This document shows positions 53,187 through 62,816 of a stretch of DNA of 64,000 nucleotides, one piece after another. How positions within the stretch are numbered: the first letter of the stretch is position 1; each line of letters starts with the position of its first letter. The position numbers and the translations under genes were made by a program. This DNA comes from Chryseobacterium culicis (GTDB lineage: Bacteria; Bacteroidota; Bacteroidia; Flavobacteriales; Weeksellaceae), in NCBI RefSeq assembly GCF_900108365.1, contig NZ_FNWQ01000003.1, positions 434,001 to 498,000 on the forward strand, written 5' to 3'. The notes under the pieces are model-generated. The model had not been told where the DNA came from. It worked only from the letters and a program-made list of their open reading frames with translations, and searched no databases.

Positions 53187-54584
53187 TTAATCCAGCAGCA
53201 CTCTTATCCCGAATTTCATGTTAAAATGAAGAGGTTTTTCTTTATAAATTGTGTTGGGTGCATTCTCTTCCTTGAAGTGATAACCTATTCCCGGTTCTGC
53301 ATACACTCCTATTTTATCTACAATCTTCAGCTGAAGCCCTGCTGCTGCATTCACAGAAAACTGAAAGGGCTTGTGATCGAGACGTTCTTTTGAACTCTCC
53401 TTCACTTCGTCATTGACAATGTAACTTGTTGTAACACTTCCTGATATGGGCTTTTCAACAAGTGCTCCTCCTGTAATATATCCTGTAAATCTTCCTTTTC
53501 GGATTACATTGTAGTTCACCTGAACCGGAAGTCCTATATAATGAATGGTCTGATCTCCTTTTATATAGTTGTTATCACTTCCTGAATGCAGTTCGGAGGA
53601 CAGTTTGGTATAGTTCAGTCCTGTTCCTATTCCCCATCTTTTTCCTAAATTATAGTACAATGATAATCCGAAAGTTACCGGTACTTTATGTCTGATTCTC
53701 GCTTCTACGGGCTGACTCTGATTAGCCAGCAATATGGCCGTCAGGGGATCATCATGATACTCGGAAGTGGTAAATACCTGCTCTACACTCATGGCTTTTC
53801 CTGTAATAGAAGCATAGCCCGGAAACTGCTGTTCTGCAGAATTAGAGGCTATATTTCCCGTCAGCATACTGAGCATCCACGATTTTTTATTACGGGATTT
53901 TGCGGTATTCCGCTTTGTATTTTCAGCATAGATTTCTTTGGGATTCTCCTGCTTAAAAATAACCTCATCTGAAGCCTTTTCTTTGTCGTTTTCTTTTGCT
54001 GTATCATCAACAGACGGTATATTATAAGCAATTCTGCTTTCCTGCTGAAAAGACTCAGCTGCTTCCGGAAGCTTGAAAACATTCTGGATCTTTTGACTCT
54101 TTTCAGCTTGATTTTCTGATCTGCTTTCGGCATATCTTTGTGCTGCTATTTTCTCCGCTGATCCTGTATTTAAGATATTGTCCGCTAAAAAAGCATCCCT
54201 CTCTGATTTCAATTCTCCACTTGAATGATCTCCAGTTTTTATAGGTTTTAAAGAATTTCTCTCCTTTCCAATTTCCACAGCTGGCGATTTCTGAGATATT
54301 CTTTTTTCTGAAACCTCCTGTGGAATTAATTTAATGAGTAAAAACAGCAGCACAATGGCAGCTGCAATTCCTGCAATACGATAGAATAAAGACTTCTTTC
54401 CTGCATATGTCTCCTTTTCTTTAATTGCTATATCTTCCTGTATTTCAGTAATTAAGCCCAAAATAGCACTATCCTGTTCTCCGGAAAATAATTCATCTTT
54501 AATGTCATCCCACAACCCTTCCGGAACGTCCTCTTCATGGTCATCCATTCTGCTTCGCAGGTTATTTAGCCATTCATTATTCAT
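53187..54584 (-). CDS. Sigma-linked membrane protein with C-terminal outer-membrane barrel
   Basis: 465 residues. The first 70 residues are cytoplasmic and acidic (DDHEEDVPEGLWDDIKDELF), followed by one membrane span (about 71-88, IAGIAAAIVLLFLLIKL). Then comes a charged, probably disordered, linker of about 190 residues. The C-terminal 170 residues look like an outer-membrane beta barrel of the PorT-like type: TFGLSLYYNLGKRWGIGTG, PVQVNYNVIRKGRFTGYI and a last strand with FGIRVLLD. Its start overlaps the sigma factor gene by 8 bases. It could be its anti-sigma factor, spanning the envelope; that is inference. Confidence 0.72.
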   Translation of the reverse strand: MNNEWLNNLRSRMDDHEEDVPEGLWDDIKDELFSGEQDSAILGLITEIQEDIAIKEKETYAGKKSLFYRIAGIAAAIVLLFLLIKLIPQEVSEKRISQKSPAVEIGKERNSLKPIKTGDHSSGELKSERDAFLADNILNTGSAEKIAAQRYAESRSENQAEKSQKIQNVFKLPEAAESFQQESRIAYNIPSVDDTAKENDKEKASDEVIFKQENPKEIYAENTKRNTAKSRNKKSWMLSMLTGNIASNSAEQQFPGYASITGKAMSVEQVFTTSEYHDDPLTAILLANQSQPVEARIRHKVPVTFGLSLYYNLGKRWGIGTGLNYTKLSSELHSGSDNNYIKGDQTIHYIGLPVQVNYNVIRKGRFTGYITGGALVEKPISGSVTTSYIVNDEVKESSKERLDHKPFQFSVNAAAGLQLKIVDKIGVYAEPGIGYHFKEENAPNTIYKEKPLHFNMKFGIRVLLD

Positions 54585-55143
54585 ATTGTGCTTTTTTTGA
54601 CATTTTAAATTCTTTTATTTTCTGGGCAAGCAGTGCTTTTGCCCTGTGAAACTGAGATGCAGAAGAATTTTCTGCAATTCCCAGCAGCACGGCAATCTCT
54701 TTATGACTTTTTTCTTCAAATACATACAGATTGAAAACGGTTCTGTACCCATCAGGCAGAGCTCTAATCATCATCATAATATCATCACGCGGTATCTCTT
54801 CAAAATCCGGCTGTTCTTCATTAGGAATGTCCGGAAGATCATCTACTTCAACAGCAGAGGTAAAATCTCCTTTCTGTTTTATATGCTTCAAAGATTCATT
54901 CACTGTAATACGGGTCATCCATGCTTTCAAAGAACCATTTCCTCTGTACTCAAAAGATTCTATCGAACGGAACATTTTGATAAAACTGTTTTGAAGCACA
55001 TCATGCACATCTTCTTTTTCGGTCAGATAACGTGAGCATACATAGGTCAGATTTCTGGAATAAGCTCCGAAAAGCTCTTTCCAGGCAGCTTCCTCCTTTT
55101 TGAGGAGGTGCTTTACCAAAATCTGTTCTTTACTTTCTTCCAT
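54577..55143 (-). CDS. ECF-type RNA polymerase sigma factor
   Basis: 188 residues. Sigma2: SRYLTEKEDVHDVLQNSFIKMFRSIESFEY. Sigma4: DGYRTVFNLYVFEEKSHKEIAVLLGIAENSSASQFHRAKALLA. No sigma3 domain. It should direct RNA polymerase to a small regulon, which in Bacteroidota often includes envelope genes. The overlapping partner gene at 53187 is a likely regulator. The promoter at 55192-55225 precedes it. Confidence 0.93.
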   Translation of the reverse strand: MEESKEQILVKHLLKKEEAAWKELFGAYSRNLTYVCSRYLTEKEDVHDVLQNSFIKMFRSIESFEYRGNGSLKAWMTRITVNESLKHIKQKGDFTSAVEVDDLPDIPNEEQPDFEEIPRDDIMMMIRALPDGYRTVFNLYVFEEKSHKEIAVLLGIAENSSASQFHRAKALLAQKIKEFKMSKKAQYE

Positions 55144-55191
55144 ATAATGCTGCCGTCACCGTATCCTGCGGGATTCTATAAAACTGTCAAG

Positions 55192-55225
55192 CAAAAATAG
55201 ATTGCATCTTCATGATAAAGCGCAA
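55192..55225 (-). promoter_or_regulatory. Promoter of the sigma factor gene
   Basis: Minus-strand TATTTTTG (55192-55199) and TTG (55223-55225), 23-base spacer; 48 bases before the ATG. Confidence 0.55.
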
Positions 55226-55249
55226 TCCATTGATGATAATATCTATTAA

Positions 55250-55828
55250 TTAATTTTTTATACAGAATGGAAAATTATAATCAATCACCTCGTAAGGGGT
55301 AACCAATGTACCATCTACTGTAATTTTTTCTGCTGTAAGCGCATATCTAAGCGACTGATCCAACCCTACATAATATCCTTTTTGCTTAGAGACGAATTCT
55401 ACTACCGTCTTTTTATTAACTCCATCCACGGGAATCTGAAGTTCCATTGTTTTCGGAGTTAACGTAAGTTCTATTACATTATTTGCGGTGTTAATTACTG
55501 CTGCATATTTAAGATCATACTTTACTTTGGCCATTGATTTCAATGCCTGTTCTGCTTTTGCAGGATTTTTCACTACCGTTTTTACAATTTCTTCGATGGG
55601 AAATTCTGCAAAGGAGATGGTATCTTTTTTTACTTTAAACTCTTTTACGCCTTCTCTTTTGCTATTGCCCTGTACTATAATGAGTTTACCTTTATAATTT
55701 CCCGGTAAATTCTCCATTTTTACAGGCGGAATTTCCGGCCCTTCATTGTCATTGCATGAGGATAGGGTAAATCCTATCAAAACCATTAAAACTGTTATAA
55801 AAAATCGGGGTACTGTCAATTTTTTCAT
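55250..55828 (-). CDS. DUF4840-type lipoprotein
   Basis: 192 residues, lipobox LSSC (Cys25). The mature part begins with a spacer (NDNEGPEIPPVKMEN) and has a beta-rich fold with LPGNYKGKLIIVQGNSKREG. The C-terminus ends YNFPFCIKN. It is probably on the outer membrane. Lies just upstream, in transcription order, of the sigma factor gene but separated by its promoter. Confidence 0.7.
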   Translation of the reverse strand: MKKLTVPRFFITVLMVLIGFTLSSCNDNEGPEIPPVKMENLPGNYKGKLIIVQGNSKREGVKEFKVKKDTISFAEFPIEEIVKTVVKNPAKAEQALKSMAKVKYDLKYAAVINTANNVIELTLTPKTMELQIPVDGVNKKTVVEFVSKQKGYYVGLDQSLRYALTAEKITVDGTLVTPYEVIDYNFPFCIKN

Positions 55829-56028
55829 TGCATTACATTTTCGTTAAACATTATTTATTTTCGAGTACTCATCTATATAAATCCTGTTTATTGAAAATCT
55901 TGCATGTTTTTTCTAAAAAAAGAATAAAAATTTCATAACCGATTGATTTTGTGTATATAAAATTTTATCATCCCCTGCAAATTCCATACCTGTTCTCAAT
56001 AGGGATGTGTTTCGGCTCTGTCAACAGC

Positions 56029-56062
56029 AAAAAGGAAACTATATAGTATAGCTTCCTTTTAT
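56029..56062 (-). terminator. Terminator of the RND efflux operon
   Basis: AAAAGGAA-CTATA arms (56030-56043 with 56047-56060), with one mismatch, followed on the minus strand by T run. Confidence 0.75.
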
Positions 56063-56080
56063 TTATTCAACAGTTCAAAG

Positions 56081-57496
56081 TTATTGTGCACCTCCGCCAA
56101 GCGCTCTGTAAAGATCTACCTCGGCATTTAATTTTTCAAGGGTTACATTGATGGCTTCCAGATCATTCTGTAATTTATTGTTCTGAGCAGTAATCACTTC
56201 CAGATAGGTAGCCATACCGCTTTTATACAGCTTCAGCGCATCGTTGATTCCTTTATCCAGAATGGCTGTCCTCTGTTCTAAGAGCTCAAGTCTTTCTGAA
56301 GAACCTTTAGATTTAGCCATTGCATCGGAGACTTCTCCCACAGCTGTCATTACCGATTGTCTGAAACTGATCGCTGCTTTTTCCTGTTCAAGCAAGGCCG
56401 TCTCGTAAGCCGTTTTCAATTGCTTTTTCTGGAATATGGGGGCTGCAAGATTGGCAGCAATGGCTTTGGTAATGGATCCCGGAATATCAAACCATGAGTT
56501 GAATTTATTGGAATTTACTCCTATCTGCGGGCTTAAACTAATACTCGGATACATCGCAGCTTTTGCCAGTCCTGTTTTAGAATTTAAGCTGATTACGTTA
56601 AATTCTGCCATTTTCAGATCCGGTCTTCTGCTTAGCAGTTGTGCGGGTAATCCTTCTGACAGTTTATTCTCTGGAATCATCGCTTTCAGATTACCTTCCC
56701 TTTCTATTCTGGCCGGATATTCTCCACAAAGAATACTTAAAGCATTTTCCTGTATAGAAATATTTTGGTTCGCCAAGGGAATCAGCAGCTCGGCTGTTTT
56801 CTTCTGCGCTTCTGACTGCTGAACGGCTAATGAATTGATCTGTCCCGCGGTAAACTGAAGATTCATCATCTTGAGTGTATTGTTACTCAGCTCAATATTC
56901 TGCTCAGCTATCTTCAGCTGTTCATCAAGGCTGATAAGATTATAATATGCCTGGGCTACCTGAACAACTATTCTGCTTTTGATGGCATTTAAATTTTCTT
57001 TCTGTCCAAAATAGTCAGCCGCTGCAGATTCTTTCTGCATTTTCGCTTTTCCCCAGATATCTATTTCCCATGAAAGTCTTAATGCAGCGTTGAAATCATC
57101 CATGTATTTTGTACCGACAAACTGTTCGTTCAGGGAGCCGTTAAGCGTATTGGTGGAAGCCCAGCTTCTGTTGGCTCCTGCTGTAAGATCCAGTGTCGGC
57201 ATCAGACCCAGCTTAGCTTGTTTGTAGATCAGATCGAGCTGTTGTATATTTTTCAGGGCAACATTCACTTCGTTATTTCTTGAAAGAGCTTTATCTATTA
57301 AGCTAATCAACTTTGGATCTTTGAAGAATGTTTTCCATGGAAGGACTACAGTATCTCCGGTTACCTGTACAGATTCTTTGTAGGTTTCGGGAATCTGAAG
57401 CTCTGTTCTGGTATATTTTTTCCCTACGGCACAGGACATCAGTAAAGATGCCATTGCGCCTGAAACAAGGACGTTTTTTATATTAAATATGCTCAT
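56081..57496 (-). CDS. RND efflux outer-membrane channel (OprM/TolC type)
   Basis: 471 residues, lipobox LMSC (Cys22). The two TolC-like repeats show as SRNNEVNVALKNIQQLDLIY, LSWEIDIWGKAK and the later LYKSGMATYLEVITAQN. It forms the outer-membrane exit duct of the pump. Its start overlaps the end of the pump gene by 14 bases, and a terminator closes the operon behind it. Confidence 0.93.
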   Translation of the reverse strand: MSIFNIKNVLVSGAMASLLMSCAVGKKYTRTELQIPETYKESVQVTGDTVVLPWKTFFKDPKLISLIDKALSRNNEVNVALKNIQQLDLIYKQAKLGLMPTLDLTAGANRSWASTNTLNGSLNEQFVGTKYMDDFNAALRLSWEIDIWGKAKMQKESAAADYFGQKENLNAIKSRIVVQVAQAYYNLISLDEQLKIAEQNIELSNNTLKMMNLQFTAGQINSLAVQQSEAQKKTAELLIPLANQNISIQENALSILCGEYPARIEREGNLKAMIPENKLSEGLPAQLLSRRPDLKMAEFNVISLNSKTGLAKAAMYPSISLSPQIGVNSNKFNSWFDIPGSITKAIAANLAAPIFQKKQLKTAYETALLEQEKAAISFRQSVMTAVGEVSDAMAKSKGSSERLELLEQRTAILDKGINDALKLYKSGMATYLEVITAQNNKLQNDLEAINVTLEKLNAEVDLYRALGGGAQ

Positions 57497-60400
57497 TTGT
57501 CAATTGATTTTCTATTTTTTGAAACTTCTTTTTAGTAGAAAACTTCTCATCCAGATACTGAAAAAACATATAGAGTACAGGAATTACAAAAACACCTAAA
57601 ACTACTCCGCTCAGCATTCCTATGGCAGCACTTGTACTGATTGATTTGTTTCCTGAAGCCATTCCTCCCGTAGAAATCATCAGTGGAACCATTCCCACAA
57701 TAAACGCCAATGAGGTCATGATAATGGGGCGTAATCTTGCCTTTCCCCCTTCCAGTGCAGAATCCAGAATGGAAAGACCTGCTTTCCGTCTTTGTATGGC
57801 AAATTCTACAATAAGGATCGCATTTTTAGCTAAAAGACCGATAAGCATGATAAGTCCTACCTGTACATAGATGTTATTATCCAGTCCGATTGCTTTTATT
57901 CCTAAGAATGCTCCCACAATTCCTGTCGGGATGGAAAGCATTACGGCTAAAGGAAGGATATAACTTTCATATTGAGCTGCCAGCAGCAGGTAAACGAACA
58001 GCAGACATAAACCGAAGATGGCAATCGTCTGATTTCCTGCTGATTTCTCTTCTAAACTTAATCCTGTCCATTCGTAGCTGTAATCTGAGGGTAATTGGCT
58101 TAAGGTCTGTTCCAGTTTGCCCATCAATTCTCCGTTACTTACTCCATGTTTTGGAGACACGTTGATATTTAATGAGTTGTAAAGGTTGTAACGCTGAACG
58201 GATTCCGGGCCGTAAACTTTTTTCAGCGTGATCAGTGTATTTACCGGCACCATATCTCCTTTTTCATTCTTTACGAAAATGTCATTGAAGGCCTGCTCAT
58301 CCATTCTGAAAACGCCGTCCGCCTTAATATTCACCCTGTAGAACTTCCCGAATCTTGAGAAATTCTGAGACTGATCTCCAGAGAAATACGTCTGAACAGT
58401 TCCCAGCAGATTTGAAATGCTCACTCCCAGCTGTTTGGCTTTATCTTCATTTACTTCAAGCTCCATCTGGGGATAATCTGCTCTGAACATGGTGTAGGCA
58501 AATGCCACTTCCGGAACCTGCATGAGCCGGCCAATCAGTTCATCTGCTTTCGCTTTAAGAACCTGAGGGTCTCTACCCATACGGTCCTGAAGAACAATCT
58601 CAGCATCATTCGTCATCCCGTATCCTTCTACCGGAGGCATTCTGAAGGTCATTACACTTCCTTCTTTGATCACTCCCAGTTTTGCATTTGCCATATCTAC
58701 CACTTCCTGGATATCCTGTACTCCGCCTCTTTCTTTTTTAGGTTTCAGTTTAACAAATCCCATCGCATAAGCAGGTCCTGCACTGTTACTAAGGAGGTTA
58801 TATCCTGTAATGGAAGTATTTTCCTGCACTGCGTCTACTCCTTTTAAGATTTCATTGATCTTGTTCGAAACTTCTGTCGTTTTGGTCAATGCTGTTCCCG
58901 GAGGCATGCTTAAGGTGTACATGAAGAATCCGTCATCTTCCATGGGTACAAAACTCTTAGGCGTGCTGTACATCAGCCAGCCTGCAACCCCTATTACCGC
59001 TATTATTAATCCTCCCGCTATCCATTTTCTTCCTATTAAAAAGCGTACTCCTTTTGCATAACGGTTGGTCATGTTATTAAAGCCAGCATTGAATGCTACT
59101 GCAAATCTTTGCCCGAATCCTTTTGGTTTTTTACCTTCTTCAGAGTGGTTGTTTTTCAAAAACACAGCGCATAAAGCAGGGGTCAAAGTCAAAGCGTTAA
59201 CCGCTGAAATCATAATTGCTATTGCTAAAGTATAGGCAAACTGCTTGTAGAATAACCCTGCTGAACCGGACATAAATCCGATTGGAATAAACACGGCCGA
59301 CATCACCAATGTGATTGAAATCACCGCTCCTGTAATTTCACTCATCGCCTTATGAGTTGCCTCTCTTCCTGAAAGACCTGTCCCTTCCATATTACTGTGA
59401 ACGGCTTCCACTACTACAATGGCATCATCCACTACAATACCGATGGCCAGTACAAGCGCAAAAAGGGTCAAAACGTTTATCGTAAACCCTAAAACCAGAA
59501 GAAAGAAGAAGGTACCGATAATGGCTACCGGAACTGCTACTGCCGGAATAATTGTAGATCTGAAATCCTGCAAGAAAATAAATACAACAATAAATACAAG
59601 AATAAATGCTTCTATCAAAGTAGATTTCACCTGTCCTGTAGCCTCATCCAATCTTTCTTTGGTACTCATTACCTTCGTATATTTAATACCCGGAGGGAAT
59701 GATTTTGATAACTGATCAAGGGCTTTATTAACGCCTATTTCAATCTGATTCGCATTGGATCCTGTGGTTTGCATAATGGCTACAGTCACCGCATTTTTCC
59801 CATTGGAAAGGTTATCTCCCGTATTTGAAATGGCTCCAAATTCTACCCGGGCTACATCTTTAAGCCTGATGACCTGGCTTCCTGTATTTTTAACGATAAT
59901 GTTTTCATACTGTTCAGGCTTGTTCTTTTTCCCTTTATACCTGATTACATATTCTAAAGCGGCATCTGATTCTTCTCCTAATTTACCCGGCGCAGACTCC
60001 AGGCTGTGATCTGCTATCGCTCTGGAAACATCTGCCGGCTCAAGCCCGTAGGATGACATTTTCTGAGGGTTAAGCCATATTCTCATGGAATAATCTTTCA
60101 ACCCAAATACCATGGCCTGTCCTACTCCTTTTACCCTTTTAACCTGTGGAATAAGGTTGATATTCGCATAGTTCTGCAGGAAAGTTTCATCGTATTGTTT
60201 ATTATCTTCGGTATAAATATTGAAAATCAATACCATGCTGTTCTGCTGCTTGGAGGTGGTCAGTCCCATTCTCACTACCTCCTGCGGAAGGATCGGAGTG
60301 GCCTGCTGTACTCTGTTTTGTACATTTACCGCGGCCTGATCGGCATTTACTCCCTGCTTGAATATGATTGAGATGGAGAATGTACCGTCATTACTGGCAG

Positions 60401-60641
60401 TAGATTTCATGTATTCCATATCTTCCACACCGTTGATCTGCTCTTCCAGAGGAGTTACCACGGAACGGATTACGGTTTCACTATTTCCCCCGGGATATGA
60501 CCCTGAAACGGTAATTGTAGGCGGAGAAATGTCCGGAAACCTGGTCACCGCCAGCTGGTTCAATCCTATAACCCCTAAAATAACGATGATAAGGGATATT
60601 ACCGTCGCCAGTACCGGACGGTCTATGATCTTTTTTAACAT
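57483..60641 (-). CDS. RND efflux pump, HAE1 (AcrB-like) permease
   Basis: 1052 residues with about twelve membrane spans in two halves. Starts MLKKIIDRPVLATVISLI, has the GSYPGGNSETV and FALVLAIGIVVDDAIVVVEAV motif with the proton-relay Asp pair (DDA), and a second half starting near GRKWIAGGLIIAVIGVAGWL. It exports hydrophobic compounds from the periplasm and inner membrane using the proton gradient. Middle gene of the operon, 29 bases after the adaptor. Confidence 0.96.
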   Translation of the reverse strand: MLKKIIDRPVLATVISLIIVILGVIGLNQLAVTRFPDISPPTITVSGSYPGGNSETVIRSVVTPLEEQINGVEDMEYMKSTASNDGTFSISIIFKQGVNADQAAVNVQNRVQQATPILPQEVVRMGLTTSKQQNSMVLIFNIYTEDNKQYDETFLQNYANINLIPQVKRVKGVGQAMVFGLKDYSMRIWLNPQKMSSYGLEPADVSRAIADHSLESAPGKLGEESDAALEYVIRYKGKKNKPEQYENIIVKNTGSQVIRLKDVARVEFGAISNTGDNLSNGKNAVTVAIMQTTGSNANQIEIGVNKALDQLSKSFPPGIKYTKVMSTKERLDEATGQVKSTLIEAFILVFIVVFIFLQDFRSTIIPAVAVPVAIIGTFFFLLVLGFTINVLTLFALVLAIGIVVDDAIVVVEAVHSNMEGTGLSGREATHKAMSEITGAVISITLVMSAVFIPIGFMSGSAGLFYKQFAYTLAIAIMISAVNALTLTPALCAVFLKNNHSEEGKKPKGFGQRFAVAFNAGFNNMTNRYAKGVRFLIGRKWIAGGLIIAVIGVAGWLMYSTPKSFVPMEDDGFFMYTLSMPPGTALTKTTEVSNKINEILKGVDAVQENTSITGYNLLSNSAGPAYAMGFVKLKPKKERGGVQDIQEVVDMANAKLGVIKEGSVMTFRMPPVEGYGMTNDAEIVLQDRMGRDPQVLKAKADELIGRLMQVPEVAFAYTMFRADYPQMELEVNEDKAKQLGVSISNLLGTVQTYFSGDQSQNFSRFGKFYRVNIKADGVFRMDEQAFNDIFVKNEKGDMVPVNTLITLKKVYGPESVQRYNLYNSLNINVSPKHGVSNGELMGKLEQTLSQLPSDYSYEWTGLSLEEKSAGNQTIAIFGLCLLFVYLLLAAQYESYILPLAVMLSIPTGIVGAFLGIKAIGLDNNIYVQVGLIMLIGLLAKNAILIVEFAIQRRKAGLSILDSALEGGKARLRPIIMTSLAFIVGMVPLMISTGGMASGNKSISTSAAIGMLSGVVLGVFVIPVLYMFFQYLDEKFSTKKKFQKIENQLTNEHI

Positions 60642-60670
60642 TTTTGAATTTTCTAAGAAAGGTTATACAA

Positions 60671-61792
60671 CTATTTCAAATGAACCGTTGTGGCCGCAAC
60701 CTGTGCTCCGTCTGTAAGGGCATCAATTCTGTTGATGGCTATTTTATCTCCTGCATTCACTCCTTCTTTGATGAAGTAATCCTGGGAGGTACTTCCCGAT
60801 ACGGTAATCTGGGTCATTTTCACTTTGTCTTTACCATTCAGTTTATAGACAAAGAATCTGTCCTGAATATCTTTCACGGAGGTTTTCGGAAGCTTGACTA
60901 CTCCATTCAGGGCATTATGAATCATGACTCTTGCTGTTCCTCCGGCTCTTAATAATTTATCAGGATTTTGAAAAACAGCTTTCATCTGAATGCTTCCTGT
61001 ATTTCTGTCGAAATTTCCGCTGGCATTTTCCAGTTTTCCTTTTAGAGAATAGGTGGAGCCGTCTGCAAGGATAAGCTCTACATTTTCTGCGGTATTTCCT
61101 CCAGCAACAGCTCTGCTGTGGGAAATAAAATCAGCTTCGTTCATTGAGAAATACACGTTAACGGTGTTTATATTTGAAAGCGTTGTCAAAGGTGAAGCAT
61201 CGGACGGGCTGATAAGATTTCCTACTCTATTCGGTATTCTGCCTATATATCCGCTCACCGGTGCTTTGATATACGTAAAATTGGCGTTAATCTTTGATGA
61301 CCCTAATGACGACTGTGCCTGTGCAACCTGTGCTGATGCTGCTTTATAACTTGCCTGAGCAGTTTTCAGCTGCATATCAGAAACTACTTTCCCTTCAACA
61401 AGAGGCTTCAGCTTTTCAACTTCAAGCCTGGCTGTCTCCTGTGCTGCCAGAGCAGATTTTAACGCGGCTTCATTGGTGTTTACCTGTTCGTTGTACACAG
61501 ATGGATTGATTCTGAAGAGGGTCTGTCCTTTACTCACAAACTGCCCTTCTCTGATATATACGGCCTCCAGGTAGCCTGTCACCTGTGCTTTAATATCTAC
61601 ATTGTCCTGTCCTTCTATGCTTCCCGGATATCCTGTAGACACGTCAGCATTTCCGGATTTCACCTGAATAAAATCTGTAGGCAGTGCCTTCTGCATCTGC
61701 TGAGCATTTTCCTGGGCATTTCCGGAACCGCATGAGTAAAGTATCGATGCGGCTGCCAGTGAAAGTACCAGATATCCTTTTCTGTAATTCAT
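60671..61792 (-). CDS. RND efflux periplasmic adaptor (AcrA-like)
   Basis: 373 residues, lipobox LYSC (Cys21). Lipoyl-like and hairpin parts show as GQDNVDIKAQVTGYLEAVYIREGQFVSKGQTLF, then SALAAQETARLEVEKLKPL, and the beta-barrel part as APVSGYIGRIPNRVGNLISP. It links pump and channel in the periplasm. First gene of the operon, under the promoter region with the LytTR-like repeats. Confidence 0.95.
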   Translation of the reverse strand: MNYRKGYLVLSLAAASILYSCGSGNAQENAQQMQKALPTDFIQVKSGNADVSTGYPGSIEGQDNVDIKAQVTGYLEAVYIREGQFVSKGQTLFRINPSVYNEQVNTNEAALKSALAAQETARLEVEKLKPLVEGKVVSDMQLKTAQASYKAASAQVAQAQSSLGSSKINANFTYIKAPVSGYIGRIPNRVGNLISPSDASPLTTLSNINTVNVYFSMNEADFISHSRAVAGGNTAENVELILADGSTYSLKGKLENASGNFDRNTGSIQMKAVFQNPDKLLRAGGTARVMIHNALNGVVKLPKTSVKDIQDRFFVYKLNGKDKVKMTQITVSGSTSQDYFIKEGVNAGDKIAINRIDALTDGAQVAATTVHLK

Positions 61793-61819
61793 AACATGAG
61801 TTTTTAAATTTTACAGGAG

Positions 61820-61826
61820 CAAAATA
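61820..61826 (-). promoter_or_regulatory. Weak -7 element of the efflux operon
   Basis: Minus-strand TATTTTG is one base short of TAnnTTTG and has no -33 TTG, as expected for a promoter that needs an activator. Confidence 0.4.
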
Positions 61827-61860
61827 ACTTCATCTTATAGGGATATTCATTCAGAAGTTG

Positions 61861-61891
61861 GGTGAAGCGTCGTTAATTGCAGGTGAAGCGT
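61861..61891. promoter_or_regulatory. Direct repeat, probable LytTR regulator site
   Basis: GGTGAAGCGT occurs at 61861-61870 and 61882-61891, exactly 21 bases apart centre to centre. LytTR regulators bind 9-bp direct repeats with 12-bp spacers (21-bp periodicity). The site is 35-70 bases upstream of the weak -7 element and next to the LytTR gene. Confidence 0.6.
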
Positions 61892-62000
61892 ATGATAGCA
61901 AAAATGAAAGGAATACAGGCGTTTCTCCTTATAATTGTGATAAAAAAAGAGATTTTCAGGCGGAAATAAGAGTGAAATCATTAATGAGAAATTAATAAAA

Positions 62001-62034
62001 AGAAAAAGAGATTGCTCTTGTAAAAACAATCTCC
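62001..62034 (-). terminator. Terminator of the LytTR/kinase operon
   Basis: GAGATTG (62008-62014) and CAATCTC (62027-62033); the minus strand continues with TTTTTCTTTTT. Confidence 0.7.
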
Positions 62035-62051
62035 ACTATATTTTTTTAGAA

Positions 62052-62816
62052 TTAATAATCCATCCAGGATTTAAAAATTGAGGCTTTTTCCCGGCTTACA
62101 ATGACTTCCATATCAGGCTGTTTTCTCAGTTCCAGCTTTAATTTTCCATTAAAATGGTTGAAAATCTGCTTTACGGAATTGATATGAATGATGAACTGTC
62201 TGTTGGCCCGGAAAAAGAATTTGGGATCTAACTGCTTTTCAAGCTCTTCCAACGTTTGCGGAACATTTTCAACTACTCCTGTATTCAGCATGGCTTTACT
62301 GATTCCCAATTCGGTATAAAAGTACAGGATATCTTCTGCCAGCACGGTTTTATACCCATCTCTGTGAGCGATCAGAAATCGTTTTCGGTAATCTTTTGGC
62401 TGAATATAGTTCAGCAGTCCTTCAATGGCTGTTCCTACTACCGGAACGGCTTCCATAAAGGTTTCATAGCGTTTTAATGCAGCATCCAGCTCTTCTTCTT
62501 CAATGGGTTTCAGAAGGTAATCTACACTGTTGTATTTGAAGGCCTGTACTGCATATTCATCATATGCCGTGGTGAATATTACAGCGCTTTTTACTTCATG
62601 CTTATTGAATATCTCAAAACTAAGCCCGTCTGCCAGCCTTACATCCATCATGATCACATCCGGCACAACGTTATTTTCCAGCCAGTGTACTGTTGAGGTG
62701 ATCGAGTCTTCTACAGAAAGGATTTCGATATGGGGTCTCAGTTTCAACAACAGTCTTTTTAATCTGTCTGCATTGGGTCTTTCGTCTTCAACTATTAAAA
62801 CTTTATTAATTTTCAT
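62052..62816 (-). CDS. LytTR response regulator of the two-component pair
   Basis: 254 residues. The receiver has the acidic pair (EDE, 10-12), acceptor Asp58 (MMDVRL) and Lys in LLKPIEEEEL. The LytTR domain (about 145-250) has FFRANRQFIIHINSVKQIFNHFNGKLKL. It is activated by the sensor kinase whose gene overlaps its start by 4 bases (ATGA). The efflux operon downstream has a repeat that fits its DNA-binding mode. Confidence 0.93.
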   Translation of the reverse strand: MKINKVLIVEDERPNADRLKRLLLKLRPHIEILSVEDSITSTVHWLENNVVPDVIMMDVRLADGLSFEIFNKHEVKSAVIFTTAYDEYAVQAFKYNSVDYLLKPIEEEELDAALKRYETFMEAVPVVGTAIEGLLNYIQPKDYRKRFLIAHRDGYKTVLAEDILYFYTELGISKAMLNTGVVENVPQTLEELEKQLDPKFFFRANRQFIIHINSVKQIFNHFNGKLKLELRKQPDMEVIVSREKASIFKSWMDY

